Part shown: piece by piece, positions 61,501-61,797 of the stretch | Position numbering within the stretch: the stretch's first letter is position 1 | Layout: each line of letters opens with the position of its first letter | Program-made: the position numbers and the translations under genes | NCBI GenBank assembly: GCA_022818135.1 | Contig: JAFMSR010000008.1 | Coordinates: forward strand, 6,131,679-6,195,678 | Length of the DNA: 64,000 bases | Direction of reading: 5' to 3' | DNA from: Saxidomus purpurata | Lineage: Eukaryota; Mollusca; Bivalvia; Venerida; Veneridae | The notes under the pieces: model-generated | Told to the model about the DNA's origin: nothing | Database searches by the model: none | Seen by the model: only the letters and a program-made list of their open reading frames with translations

Positions 61501-61757
61501 AGAAACTGATCAGGGGAGTGAACTCTCACAAAAGACTTGTTCTGAAGATGGCCTGTCTGTTGAAAACCATTCAGATGGAAGTCAGTCAGGAGAGAATTGT
61601 TCTAGCTGTGGGCAGTCACTGGAAAACCAGTCTGATTGTGACCAGTCTGAAGAAAACCAGTCTAAGTGTGAAAAATCCATAGAAAACCAGTCTGATGCAG
61701 GAAATTGTAAAGAGAACCAGCCTGCTTGTGACCAAAAGGCAGAGAAACAGTTGAAAG
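5787..61757 (+). CDS. NBEA: Neurobeachin/LRBA-family gene, 5' half (31 exons, incomplete at 3' end)
   Basis: Large BEACH-family scaffold that, in this family, acts in membrane trafficking of receptors and vesicles and binds protein kinase A as an anchoring protein (rugose is DAKAP550). Thirty-one exons join in one frame with GT-AG introns: 4636 nt, about 1545 residues, against roughly 2900-3700 for whole family members. Order: helical N-terminus (1-200), ConA-like/LamG domain (about 205-385), DUF4704/armadillo-like region (about 455-910), variable acidic linker (about 935-1060), conserved block from RIPEF (about 1065) to RDILEP (about 1325), then a second low-complexity linker. Diagnostic strings include [26 protein letters not shown] and [14 protein letters not shown]. 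Invertebrates usually have a single gene ancestral to NBEA and LRBA, so the symbol stands for the family. PH-like, BEACH and WD40 domains are absent because the window ends. Similarity was judged from memory, not by search. Confidence 0.95.
7075..7185 (+). repeat. Dispersed ~110-bp repeat, copy 1 (inverted copy at 57197)
   Basis: GGTTGACTTATGG..AAGTATTTACGGTACATG at 7153-7185 matches the reverse complement of 57197-57229 at about 31 of 33 positions. The similarity extends left through AAACTTTTGAAAGG and the T-rich stretch. Family unknown. Confidence 0.8.
7936..8967. mobile_element. hAT-like non-autonomous DNA transposon
   Basis: Ends CAGGGTGTTCTGTAG (left) and CTACCGGACGCCCTG (right) form imperfect terminal inverted repeats of the CAGGG...CCCTG type seen in hAT elements. 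ATACATG flanks both ends directly (7929-7935 and 8968-8974); a 7-bp match is close to the 8-bp duplication of hAT. Internal TTGACCCTTGAAAATT-like repeats lie near both ends. No transposase frame is present. Confidence 0.75.
9040..9215 (-). repeat. tRNA-derived SINE-like copy
   Basis: Shares CACCAAATGTCACAG, a degenerate box B (minus strand) and ACAAGTGTGTACTGTGA with the copy at 9329-9465, in the same orientation. Confidence 0.6.
9329..9465 (-). repeat. tRNA-derived SINE-like copy
   Basis: On the minus strand GTAAGCTGCCAGGTAGCATT is followed by box-B-like AGGTTCAAGGCC. Same family as the copy starting at 9040, 110 bp away. Confidence 0.6.
10015..10535 (+). mobile_element. HINE-like element, family A, copy A1
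   Basis: Begins TTTTAAGCTCACC and ends with AGGGCCA-TCT-TGGCCCT (10513-10529), a 7-bp-stem hairpin, then CTAGTTTT. Subterminal inverted repeat CTCACCTG (10021) / CAGGTGAG (10499). The 5' end also folds on itself: CTCACCTGAGCA, five-base loop, TGCTCAGGTGAG (10021-10049). The body is about three units of about 145 bp (GAAACTTGG at 10139, 10284, 10429). Subterminal inverted repeats, internal tandem units and a 3' hairpin match Helentron-associated non-autonomous elements. No protein is coded. Confidence 0.65.
10860..11215 (+). repeat. AGGTCA-rich repeat fragment
   Basis: Three diverged units of about 138 bp, each with CAAAGGTCAAGGTCACAGTG or a close variant (10876, 11013, 11150). Same type of body as 20926-21690. 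The ends are not preserved. Confidence 0.7.
11608..11637 (-). repeat. 5'-truncated SINE tail
   Basis: GTTAGATGTGCTTATGGTCC matches, on the minus strand, the 3' tail of the SINE at 43102-43404 (GTTAGATATGCTTATGGTCC). It directly abuts the family B element that starts at 11636. Confidence 0.6.
11636..13270 (+). mobile_element. HINE-like element, family B, copy B1, with internal duplication
   Basis: Begins TTTTTAGCTCAACTTTTC and ends with hairpin GCTGTC-CTACT-GACAGC (13247-13263) then TCTTGTT. The head and body (11638-12240) are repeated from 12245 to about 12840, an internal duplication of about 595 bp that includes a second AGGGGAGCTATCCTACTCGC (written with slight variation). Smaller units of about 174 bp (ACTTGTTTACCATCAT at 11788 and 11962) fill the body. 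No coding frame. Confidence 0.65.
13271..14512. other. Intronic stretch with no identified feature
   Basis: AT-rich unique-looking sequence. A 78-codon open frame at 13937-14173 shows no recognisable domain. I see no RNA gene or repeat boundary. Confidence 0.6.
14513..14848 (+). mobile_element. tRNA-derived SINE (family S-a)
   Basis: tRNA-like head with box A TGGTTGAGTGG (14526-14536) and box B GTTCGAATC (14570-14578), then an unrelated body containing GAACCAAGGGGTCTATTCG and an A-rich end (AAACAAAGAAAAAAAA). The same body motif occurs inverted near 43240. It is a retroposon and not a functional tRNA: the acceptor stem and 3' half do not fold as one. Confidence 0.8.
14880..18045. other. Intronic stretch with no identified feature
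   Basis: About 3.2 kb of AT-rich sequence. The open frames here are short and lack recognisable motifs; no element ends or tandem arrays stood out on reading. Confidence 0.55.
18051..18225 (+). mobile_element. tRNA-derived SINE (family S-b)
   Basis: Head GATGTAGAGGTTAAGGTGTC with box B GGTTCGAGCCCC (from 18094), then TCCTCATATGAC, CTTTCTTCACAA and GAGCTAAAATAAATT. Closely matches the copy at 37917-38100 along its length. Confidence 0.85.
18795..19188. mobile_element. Palindromic foldback MITE with GTAAA duplications
   Basis: Ends CACGGTGGGGAATCAC and its reverse complement; the arms pair over about 37 bp and again inside (CTTATGACAACATTAACGTA versus TTCTAGAATACATTAATGTC on the opposite arm). 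Most of the 394 bp can form one long hairpin. GTAAA flanks both ends directly (18790-18794 and 19189-19193). Superfamily not assigned; the CAC ends hint at CACTA-like elements but the flanking duplication would be too long. Confidence 0.8.
19218..19432. mobile_element. Imperfect palindromic MITE
   Basis: Left ATGGCTATATTGAAAAATC and TCGACTTGGTCGACCTC...AAGGAAGGG are mirrored on the right by CCCTTCCTTAG, GAGGTTGTGTCGAGG and GAATATAGCCAT. It lies only 30 bp from the preceding foldback element. Confidence 0.65.
20230..20640 (+). repeat. Tandem units of a GGGAGATAAT-type repeat
   Basis: About three diverged units of about 125 bp, each with GCTCTGGACAAGAAA..., GGGAGATAATTAAAA (20332, 20456) and GCACTTCC. 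Resembles the body of the family C element at 54047. No gene. Confidence 0.65.
21033..21060. promoter_or_regulatory. DR1 plus palindromic ERE-like motif inside a repeat
   Basis: GGGTCA-A-AGGTCA (21033-21045) is a direct repeat with 1-base spacing, and AGGTCACTGTGACCT (21046-21060) is a perfect inverted repeat with 3-base spacing. These are the consensus layouts for RXR/HNF4-type and estrogen/ERR-type nuclear receptors. No occupancy can be inferred. Confidence 0.4.
21393..21455 (+). mobile_element. 63-bp truncated retroposon with 13-bp target-site duplication
   Basis: Flanked by perfect CTTATCCACTCAA copies (21380-21392 and 21456-21468). The insert ends GGTGGACCCAATAAGCACAA then TTACATACATA, a tail also found at 43469-43527. 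The A-rich simple tail and duplications mark target-primed retroposition, 5'-truncated. Confidence 0.85.
22878..22967 (+). CDS. Small ORF (29 codons) in the Harbinger-like element
   Basis: ATGGCAGCC in a strong Kozak-like context; reads [16 protein letters not shown] and ends VTLVR before TAA. The stop is two bases before the ATG of the next ORF. It may be the start of a captured transcript. No family recognised. Confidence 0.25.
   Translation: MAASITEDITFSVSVNIISTGEEKVTLVR
22969..23181 (+). CDS. Small ORF (70 codons) of unknown function in the Harbinger-like element
   Basis: Encodes [20 protein letters not shown], then an acidic stretch and LLKDFLERI. The composition (charged, helix-prone, few rare codons) looks more protein-like than the surrounding intron. 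No domain recognised and too short for transposase. It ends about 110 bp before an A-rich run. It could be cargo, a chimeric exon, or chance. Confidence 0.3.
   Translation: MPYGNSEKQTHGFDVFDITTEGIDIDENVVENLKKMPKLMLYRPTVLYCQSANPARTLGDPLLKDFLERI
23895..23918. repeat. 24-bp perfect palindrome
   Basis: TATCTTGGGTGC followed directly by its reverse complement, with no loop. A related near-perfect palindrome (CTATCTTGGTTG ... CAACCAGGATAG) lies at 24089-24114. Confidence 0.85.
24089..24114. repeat. 26-bp near-perfect palindrome related to the one at 23895
   Basis: Arms CTATCTTGGTTG and CAACCAGGATAG differ at one paired position around a GG centre. The two palindromes share TATCTTGG and are 194 bp apart, possibly the two ends of a small element. 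Confidence 0.7.
24470..24772. mobile_element. Foldback MITE
   Basis: AATACGTGTTTTTCACAGACTT at the left is mirrored by AAGTCTGTGAAAAACCTGTATT (each described end to end, one or two mismatches), and the interior pairs again: GAGGGGGCAGTT versus AACTGCCCCCTC. Target duplication is unclear. Confidence 0.75.
24780..26570. other. Intronic stretch with no identified feature
   Basis: AT-rich. A 132-codon open frame on the minus strand (25300-25698) lacks a recognisable domain and has intron-like composition. AAATCAGGCTCATA occurs twice (25225, 25265), a minor local duplication. Confidence 0.55.
26577..26650 (-). mobile_element. tRNA-derived SINE head, truncated (family S-b)
   Basis: On the minus strand GGCACAATGGTGTAGAGATT then AAGGTGTCTGCC and box B GGTTCAACCC. 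Head region of the family seen at 18051 and 37917; the body is missing. Confidence 0.7.
27330..27598 (+). repeat. 30-bp minisatellite, about 9 units
   Basis: Unit GAGTTTTAGGTGTGGGTTTT plus GTACGGCAAA with small variations. Because 30 is divisible by 3, an open frame runs through it ([14 protein letters not shown]), but this follows from the repeat and is not evidence of a gene. Confidence 0.9.
28082..28611. mobile_element. TTAA-flanked MITE with long inverted repeats
   Basis: AAATCAAATTTTCTTTTAAATC and the following GGAATTGTAAC near the left end are mirrored exactly by GTTACAATTCC...GAAAATTTTGATTT at the right (arms about 33 bp). The outer ends are AGGTCC and GGACCA, each bordered by TTAA (28078-28081, 28612-28615). 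TTAA is the piggyBac target, but the ends are not canonical. The right end lies about 290 bp before exon 2. Confidence 0.7.
28907..29011 (+). CDS. NBEA: Neurobeachin exon 2 (residues 54-88)
   Basis: Acceptor TTTCAG, donor CAG|GTATGT, both phase 0. Encodes [18 protein letters not shown] and onward, matching the LVGGEFD..NFVIQD motif of NBEA and LRBA. It follows the long repeat-filled first intron. Confidence 0.97.
29325..31488 (+). mobile_element. HINE-like element, family B, copy B2, interrupted by a nested family A element
   Basis: Begins TTTTTAGCTCGACTATTCGAA and ends TTCGAATAGTCGAG (31447-31460), a 14-bp perfect subterminal inverted repeat, then hairpin GCTGTC-ATCA-GACAGC (31464-31479) and TCTTGTTTT. 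The body has units with TTGACTTGAAACTCAAA and TTTATGCCCCTTTTTAACTT. A family A element sits inside at 30105-31195. Confidence 0.75.
30105..31195 (+). mobile_element. HINE-like element, family A, copy A2, nested in B2
   Basis: Begins TTTTTAGCTCACCTGAGC and ends GGTGAGCGATAAAGGCCCAT then CATGGCCCTCTTGTTT. The body contains regular units: AATTTGTCAGAAAGG-type motifs at 30371, 30516, 30661, 30808, 30953 and 31098, spaced 145-147 bp. It splits copy B2, so it inserted later. Confidence 0.8.
31565..31691 (+). CDS. NBEA: Neurobeachin exon 3 (residues 89-130)
   Basis: Acceptor AAAG, donor GCAG|GTAAAC, ending in phase 1. Encodes [20 protein letters not shown] then TEVGL, the family's AEIWS...RNLQ..TEVGL segment. 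A MITE with a homopolymer core begins 140 bp downstream. Confidence 0.97.
31831..32381. mobile_element. TTAA-flanked MITE with homopolymer core
   Basis: TTTAAAGCTGCTCGCTCTCA (31831-31850) is the exact reverse complement of 32362-32381. Taking TTAA as the target, the element proper is AGCTGCTCGC...GCGAGCAGCT. The centre (31978-32138) is an unnatural run of T, A and C. Confidence 0.8.
31978..32138. other. Low-complexity homopolymer block, probable sequence artefact
   Basis: Long runs of T broken by A runs and a final C run, at the centre of a hairpin-forming element. Such blocks resemble failed consensus in long-read assemblies more than real DNA. Confidence 0.65.
32390..32520 (+). repeat. Dispersed repeat with GATCAGACTG / TGATCATGATCTGCACTG motif
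   Basis: AGTGCAGACCAAGATCAGAC...TTGATCATGATCTGCACTGT is partly palindromic. A related stretch (TCTGATCATGATCTGTACTG) occurs near 51020. Confidence 0.5.
32713..33130 (+). repeat. Degenerate ACAGATTCAG minisatellite before exon 4
   Basis: CATTACAGATTCAGTGTTGAAA and variants recur about 12 times with irregular spacing, ending about 35 bp before the exon 4 acceptor. Confidence 0.75.
33164..33264 (+). CDS. NBEA: Neurobeachin exon 4 (residues 131-164)
   Basis: Acceptor TTTTTAG, donor TGG|GTATTT, entering in phase 1 and leaving in phase 0. Encodes [20 protein letters not shown] and ends NGIW, near-identical in spacing to the NBEA/LRBA helical N-terminus. A degenerate ACAGATTCAG repeat lies directly upstream. 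Confidence 0.97.
33668..33763 (+). CDS. NBEA: Neurobeachin exon 5 (residues 165-196)
   Basis: Acceptor GTGACAG, donor TCT|GTAAGT, phase 0 on both sides. Encodes [20 protein letters not shown] then FFSFPG, the segment leading into the lectin-like domain. Confidence 0.97.
33765..35182 (+). other. Intron 5, no identified feature
   Basis: GTAAGT to ATAG; AT-rich. I see no repeat ends, RNA genes or extra exons. Confidence 0.6.
35183..35304 (+). CDS. NBEA: Neurobeachin exon 6 (residues 197-236)
   Basis: Acceptor TTTTATAG, donor TG|GTAAAA, ending in phase 2. Encodes [20 protein letters not shown] and RPYLY, the first strands of the ConA-like/LamG domain of BEACH proteins. Confidence 0.97.
35554..35742. 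mobile_element. TA-flanked MITE (CAGTAAACTCTGTATATAAC type), copy 1
   Basis: Ends CAGTAAACTCTG and its diverged reverse complement (GGTGTTTACTG), each bordered by TA. Shares TTGGGCCCAGAAAAATTTATTC and other internal stretches with the copy at 60433. TA targets suggest the pogo/Tc1-mariner group. Confidence 0.7.
36164..36290 (+). CDS. NBEA: Neurobeachin exon 7 (residues 237-279)
   Basis: Acceptor CATTTTAG, donor AAG|GTAACT. Entering in phase 2, the split codon gives Cys of the [14 protein letters not shown] motif. Continues into [17 protein letters not shown], one of the most conserved stretches of the family. Confidence 0.98.
36770..36889 (+). CDS. NBEA: Neurobeachin exon 8 (residues 280-319)
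   Basis: Acceptor TTTTTCAG, donor GAT|GTATGT, phase 0 on both sides. Encodes [13 protein letters not shown] then [13 protein letters not shown], the central beta-sandwich of the LamG-like domain. Confidence 0.98.
37917..38100 (+). mobile_element. tRNA-derived SINE (family S-b)
   Basis: Box A TGGTGTAGAGG (37923), box B GGTTCGAGCCC (37968), body TCCTCATATGACACCAGTAC and tail GAGCTAAAATAAATT. Full-length relative of 18051-18225, ending just before the exon 9 acceptor. Confidence 0.85.
38155..38301 (+). CDS. NBEA: Neurobeachin exon 9 (residues 320-368)
   Basis: Acceptor GTTTCAG, donor AAG|GTAAGA, phase 0. Encodes [14 protein letters not shown], then [16 protein letters not shown] and ELGPSYK, closing the LamG-like domain. 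A tRNA-derived SINE ends about 55 bp before the acceptor. Confidence 0.97.
38837..38893 (+). CDS. NBEA: Neurobeachin exon 10 (residues 369-387)
   Basis: Small 57-nt exon, acceptor TTGTAG, donor AGA|GTAAGT, phase 0. Encodes [19 protein letters not shown], matching the FKFKSESD..LAEHHK position in vertebrate homologues. Confidence 0.9.
39306..39446 (+). CDS. NBEA: Neurobeachin exon 11 (residues 388-434)
   Basis: Acceptor TTTGTAG, donor GGG|GTATGT, phase 0. Encodes [17 protein letters not shown], then [11 protein letters not shown] and HSPHAMM, a conserved family block. Confidence 0.97.
39948..40010 (+). CDS. NBEA: Neurobeachin exon 12 (residues 435-455)
   Basis: 63-nt exon, acceptor CTTACAG, donor CAG|GTATGA, phase 0. 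Encodes [20 protein letters not shown] plus Q, matching the family's DVKAIVTHSIHS..HSIGG motif. Confidence 0.97.
40210..41505 (+). mobile_element. HINE-like element, family A relative, with corrupted C-rich units
   Basis: Opens AGCCAGGGTGAGCTTTTCTG and ends AGGTGAGCGATATAGGGCCA-TCT-TGGCCCTCTTGTTTTT, the family A 3' end. Internal units of about 175 bp contain CTGAAACCACAAGGCC...GGACCTCTACCAAGATTGTTC (spread along the unit). From 40527 to 41300 the units are interrupted by C runs of up to 30 that look like sequence errors at GACCCCGGGG-type positions. Confidence 0.65.
40527..41300. other. Poly-C-rich low-quality region
   Basis: Repeated C runs, truncated units and broken spacing within otherwise regular tandem repeats. 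The polyproline open frame here (40798-41022) is a by-product. Confidence 0.6.
41780..41859 (+). CDS. NBEA: Neurobeachin exon 13 (residues 456-481)
   Basis: Acceptor CTTTCAG, donor ATG|GTGAGA, ending in phase 2 with TG. Encodes [12 protein letters not shown] and then a divergent [13 protein letters not shown] loop. This starts the DUF4704/armadillo-like region. Confidence 0.95.
42063..42190 (+). repeat. Possible tRNA-SINE fragment
   Basis: Contains a box-B-like GGGTTTGAACCC near 42092 after a weak head. The body is unlike the other SINEs here. Low certainty. Confidence 0.35.
42825..42848 (+). CDS. NBEA: Neurobeachin exon 14, 24-nt microexon
   Basis: Acceptor TTTTCAG, donor ATT|GTAAGT. Enters and leaves in phase 2, so it can be included or skipped without changing frame. 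It adds CDDPVELI plus two bases of the next codon. If exons 13 and 15 join directly, the split codon is still TG|T, Cys, giving STCANLLGLL, which fits my recollection of vertebrate TVCATLLAF better. It may therefore be an alternative cassette. Confidence 0.75.
43102..43404 (-). mobile_element. tRNA-derived SINE with 13-bp target-site duplication
   Basis: Bordered by perfect TGGCAACCAAAGC copies (43089-43101 and 43405-43417). On the minus strand it has a tRNA-like head (GTGGTCAAGTGGTTAACAC; box B TTCGAATCCC), the body motif GAACCAAGGGGTCTATTCG shared with the SINE at 14513, and a 3' tail GGTGGACCATAAGCATATCT. Confidence 0.85.
43469..43527 (+). mobile_element. 59-bp truncated retroposon with 12-bp target-site duplication
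   Basis: Flanked by CAACTGGGCCAA on both sides (43457-43468 and 43528-43539). The tail GGTGGACCCAATAAGCACAA then TTACAAACAAAT is the same as at 21393-21455 and similar to the SINE tail at 43102. Confidence 0.85.
43936..45192 (+). other. Rest of intron 14, no identified feature
   Basis: AT-rich sequence with no clear repeat ends or genes, running to the exon 15 acceptor. Confidence 0.6.
45193..45301 (+). CDS. NBEA: Neurobeachin exon 15 (residues 490-526)
   Basis: Acceptor ATTTTCAG, donor AAG|GTATAA. Enters in phase 2 and leaves in phase 0. Encodes [20 protein letters not shown], then [13 protein letters not shown], matching the QMLACKGFLVIGY.LEK family motif. Confidence 0.97.
45325..45545 (+). 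repeat. SINE-like repeat (family S-c), copy 1
   Basis: AACCTCTCATAGATTGAGGG, box-B-like AGGTTCGAGCC, ATGTCTCTTTATGTGAGAAA and GTTGGCATTTACTTACAGA align with 53093-53300. Confidence 0.65.
46069..46221 (+). CDS. NBEA: Neurobeachin exon 16 (residues 527-577)
   Basis: Acceptor TGAAACAG, donor GAG|GTAAGT, phase 0. Encodes [20 protein letters not shown] and [18 protein letters not shown], the conserved [11 protein letters not shown] helix region. A low-quality homopolymer block begins 50 bp after the donor. Confidence 0.97.
46265..46600. other. Poly-A/C/T low-quality block in intron 16
   Basis: Over 300 bases built almost only of A, C and T runs, 45 bp after the exon 16 donor. The minus-strand poly-Phe frame (46352-46555) is an artefact of it. 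Likely unresolved or mis-called sequence. Confidence 0.7.
46860..47028 (+). CDS. NBEA: Neurobeachin exon 17 (residues 578-633)
   Basis: Acceptor ATAACAG, donor GTGG|GTACGA, ending in phase 1. Encodes [20 protein letters not shown], then [20 protein letters not shown] and [10 protein letters not shown]. These are the [17 protein letters not shown] and SGITPKGLDG family motifs. Confidence 0.97.
47320..48195. mobile_element. Pogo/Tc1-like non-autonomous element with TA duplication
   Basis: CAGTAGATTCC at the left and GGAATCTACTG at the right, each bordered by TA (47318-47319, 48196-48197). Further in, GGTTATTTGCATA and ATATGCAAATATCCGGAATATG are mirrored by CATATATCCGGAATATGCAA and ATAACCGATATGCAATT. 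876 bp, no transposase frame. ATGCAAAT is an octamer-type motif. Confidence 0.8.
48213..48625. mobile_element. hAT-like MITE
   Basis: CAGGGTTCCCAC (48213-48224) and GTGGGAACCCTG (48614-48625) are exact 12-bp inverted repeats of hAT type. The flanking 8-mers do not match well (ACTCTTAT versus TGTTATGC). The interior repeats GGGAAAAAGTC and TCTGGAAAAAGTCTGGAAT. Starts 17 bp after the preceding element. Confidence 0.75.
48750..48892 (+). CDS. NBEA: Neurobeachin exon 18 (residues 634-681)
   Basis: Acceptor TTTGCAG, entering in phase 1; donor GAG|GTGAGT, phase 0. Encodes [20 protein letters not shown] and [16 protein letters not shown]. Its last 29 coding bases plus the donor are copied 13 more times in the 34-bp array downstream. 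The first donor is the one that keeps the protein continuous with exon 19. Confidence 0.96.
48864..49340 (+). repeat. 34-bp minisatellite derived from exon 18 end and its splice donor
   Basis: Unit TGCTCAATTACCTGTGTACA + TTACATGAGGTAAG. The first copy is the last 29 coding bases of exon 18 plus the donor; 13 more follow at an exact 34-bp period with substitutions but no indels. Donor-like GT positions: 48893, 48927, 48961, 48995, 49029, 49063, 49097, 49131, 49165, 49199, 49233, 49267, 49301, 49335. Nine of the 13 copies read GAG|GTAAGT, stronger than the authentic GTGAGT. Confidence 0.97.
49559..50511. mobile_element. TA-flanked non-autonomous DNA transposon
   Basis: CAGTCAAACTTGTG (49559-49572) and CACAAGTTTGACTG (50498-50511) are exact inverted repeats bordered by TA. 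Subterminal repeats of AACGGCCGTTGTTCACAGG type occur at both ends. A 76-codon open frame inside (50250-50480) has no recognised domain. Pogo/Tc1-mariner-like by target and ends. Confidence 0.8.
50668..50765 (+). CDS. NBEA: Neurobeachin exon 19 (residues 682-713)
   Basis: Acceptor TTTCCAG, donor AG|GTATGT, ending in phase 2. Encodes [20 protein letters not shown] and [11 protein letters not shown], matching the family's LMSEHP.SMIPAFDQRNG. Confidence 0.98.
51195..51287 (+). CDS. NBEA: Neurobeachin exon 20 (residues 714-744)
   Basis: Acceptor TTTTCAG, donor AAA|GTATGT, phase 2 to phase 2. Encodes [20 protein letters not shown] and [10 protein letters not shown], an armadillo-like helical pair. 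A 42-bp tandem array starts within 15 bp of the donor. Confidence 0.96.
51298..51620 (+). repeat. 42-bp minisatellite downstream of exon 20
   Basis: Unit ACCAAAAATAGCACACAATT + ACAGCAGAGTACTGTTAGATGT; CCAAAAATAG or its variant at 51300, 51342, 51384, 51426 and 51468 (exact 42-bp steps), then two diverged units near 51556 and 51600. The first TACCAAA resembles the end of exon 20 (TACACCAAA). Open frames on both strands here follow from the period. Confidence 0.9.
52046..52154 (+). CDS. NBEA: Neurobeachin exon 21 (residues 745-781)
   Basis: Acceptor TTTGCAG, donor GAG|GTGAGC, leaving in phase 0. Encodes [20 protein letters not shown] then [11 protein letters not shown], the family's HGLFSLLAERLML...TYNVLFE block. 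Confidence 0.97.
52706..52787 (+). CDS. NBEA: Neurobeachin exon 22 (residues 782-808)
   Basis: Acceptor GTTTCAG, donor TCTG|GTACAT, ending in phase 1. Encodes [20 protein letters not shown] and FRIENS, aligning with the ILTEQ..T.VIHK.HPEPDS..KIQNP segment. Less conserved than its neighbours. Confidence 0.93.
53093..53300 (+). repeat. SINE-like repeat (family S-c), copy 2
   Basis: AACCTCTCATTGATTGAGGG, ATGTCTCTTTTTGTGAGAAA and GTTGGCAGTTTCTTACAGA match 45325-45545 in the same orientation; box B is degraded. Ends about 90 bp before exon 23. Confidence 0.65.
53391..53514 (+). CDS. NBEA: Neurobeachin exon 23 (residues 809-849)
   Basis: Acceptor is an almost pure T tract ending TTTTAG; donor AG|GTATAT, ending in phase 2. 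Encodes [20 protein letters not shown], then [19 protein letters not shown], as in family members (ILKVVATLL.., R.FLSDMIKLF.NSRENRR). Confidence 0.97.
54047..55162 (+). mobile_element. Tandem-unit element, family C (about 146-bp units)
   Basis: Begins TTATACCCCC..., with ACCCCC facing GGGGGGTATATAGG about 15 bp on (a 5' hairpin). Seven units follow, each with CCTTGTCCGGAGCATAACTT, TTGGAATTCAATACAACTTC and GAAGTGCAGTGCACAAGAAC; CTTGTCC-type starts at 54156, 54301, 54446, 54592, 54739, 54884 and 55030 give 145-147 bp steps. Short open frames in it are by-products. Confidence 0.8.
55286..55478 (+). CDS. NBEA: Neurobeachin exon 24 (residues 850-914)
   Basis: Acceptor TTTTCAG, donor AAG|GTAAAA, leaving in phase 0. 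Encodes [28 protein letters not shown] and [20 protein letters not shown]. The YGGWRVWVDTLSI.HSK motif is diagnostic of the family. Confidence 0.98.
55479..56084 (+). other. Intron 24, no identified feature
   Basis: A 62-codon frame (55510-55698) shows no recognisable motif. Ends with an atypical acceptor lacking a pyrimidine tract. Confidence 0.6.
56085..56608 (+). CDS. NBEA: Neurobeachin exon 25: acidic linker and start of RIPEF block (residues 915-1088)
   Basis: The largest internal exon. It opens [20 protein letters not shown], matching the helix after HSK in vertebrates. About 125 residues rich in E, D, S and K follow, then a conserved [20 protein letters not shown] ending VWKR. In vertebrate NBEA and rugose the corresponding linker carries the PKA regulatory-subunit binding site. 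I see no certain amphipathic RII helix here. The acceptor AATATTAATAG lacks a normal pyrimidine tract; the donor is AG|GTGAGT, phase 2. The linker is much shorter than in vertebrate NBEA. Confidence 0.95.
57030..57183 (+). CDS. NBEA: Neurobeachin exon 26 (residues 1089-1140)
   Basis: Acceptor ATTTCAG, donor AAC|GTGAGT. Encodes [20 protein letters not shown], then [20 protein letters not shown], matching SHSTKSVMDFVNS and the ACGGILPLLSAATS block. A 15-bp inverted repeat begins 29 bp past the donor. Confidence 0.98.
57197..57305 (-). repeat. Dispersed ~110-bp repeat, copy 2, with a 15-bp inverted repeat
   Basis: Reverse-oriented copy of the repeat at 7075-7185, 13 bp downstream of the exon 26 donor. 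CGGCCATAAGTCAAC (57212-57226) pairs perfectly with GTTGACTTATGGCCG (57262-57276). Confidence 0.8.
57655..57835 (+). CDS. NBEA: Neurobeachin exon 27 (residues 1141-1200)
   Basis: Acceptor TTTTGAAG, donor TTAG|GTAATA, ending in phase 1. Encodes [20 protein letters not shown], then [20 protein letters not shown] and [10 protein letters not shown], all conserved family strings. Confidence 0.98.
58387..58565 (+). CDS. NBEA: Neurobeachin exon 28 (residues 1201-1260)
   Basis: Acceptor AATTTCAG, donor AGG|GTTTGT (weaker than consensus), leaving in phase 0. Encodes [16 protein letters not shown], matching V.AVAVRNCLECRQ, then a proline/threonine-rich variable loop and [15 protein letters not shown]. 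Confidence 0.96.
58920..59027 (+). CDS. NBEA: Neurobeachin exon 29 (residues 1261-1296)
   Basis: Acceptor TTTTTCAG, donor GTG|GTAAGG, phase 0. Encodes [20 protein letters not shown] and [12 protein letters not shown], matching the family's [25 protein letters not shown]. Confidence 0.98.
59476..59629 (+). CDS. NBEA: Neurobeachin exon 30 (residues 1297-1347)
   Basis: Acceptor CTTGCAG, donor TCAG|GTATGT, ending in phase 1. Encodes [20 protein letters not shown] and [14 protein letters not shown], then a Ser/Pro-rich tail. [28 protein letters not shown] is nearly invariant in the family. Confidence 0.98.
59630..60432 (+). other. Intron 30, first part, no identified feature
   Basis: AT-rich unique-looking sequence. 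No repeat boundary or extra exon seen. Confidence 0.55.
60433..60617. mobile_element. TA-flanked MITE (CAGTAAACTCTG type), copy 2
   Basis: CAGTAAACTCTGTTTATAAC at the left, GTTATATACAGGGTGTACTG at the right, each bordered by TA. Shares ATCGGGCCGAGAAAATTTGTTC-like and TTCCTTATATC motifs with 35554-35742. Confidence 0.7.
61164..61757 (+). CDS. NBEA: Neurobeachin exon 31: disordered linker (residues 1348-1545, 3' boundary uncertain)
   Basis: Acceptor TATTCATGCAG after a good pyrimidine tract, entering in phase 1. Starts [20 protein letters not shown] and becomes low-complexity (E, S, K, Q, N). Near the end is a 10-residue repeat with ENQ at residues 1501, 1511, 1521 and 1531, coded by an exact 30-nt period (GAAAACCAG at 61622, 61652, 61682; GAGAACCAG at 61712). 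The only donor I see near the end is the poor AAAG|GTTAAT at 61758; otherwise the frame stops at 61760-61762. The exon may end there by splicing or serve as an alternative terminal exon. Confidence 0.85.
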
Positions 61758-61797
61758 GTTAATGTATATTGTACTGATGGCACCCTCCCTGTAGTAT

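Noticed and set aside
61401..61682. 93-codon ORF on the plus strand
   Set aside because: Alternate frame of exon 31; composition follows its internal repeat.
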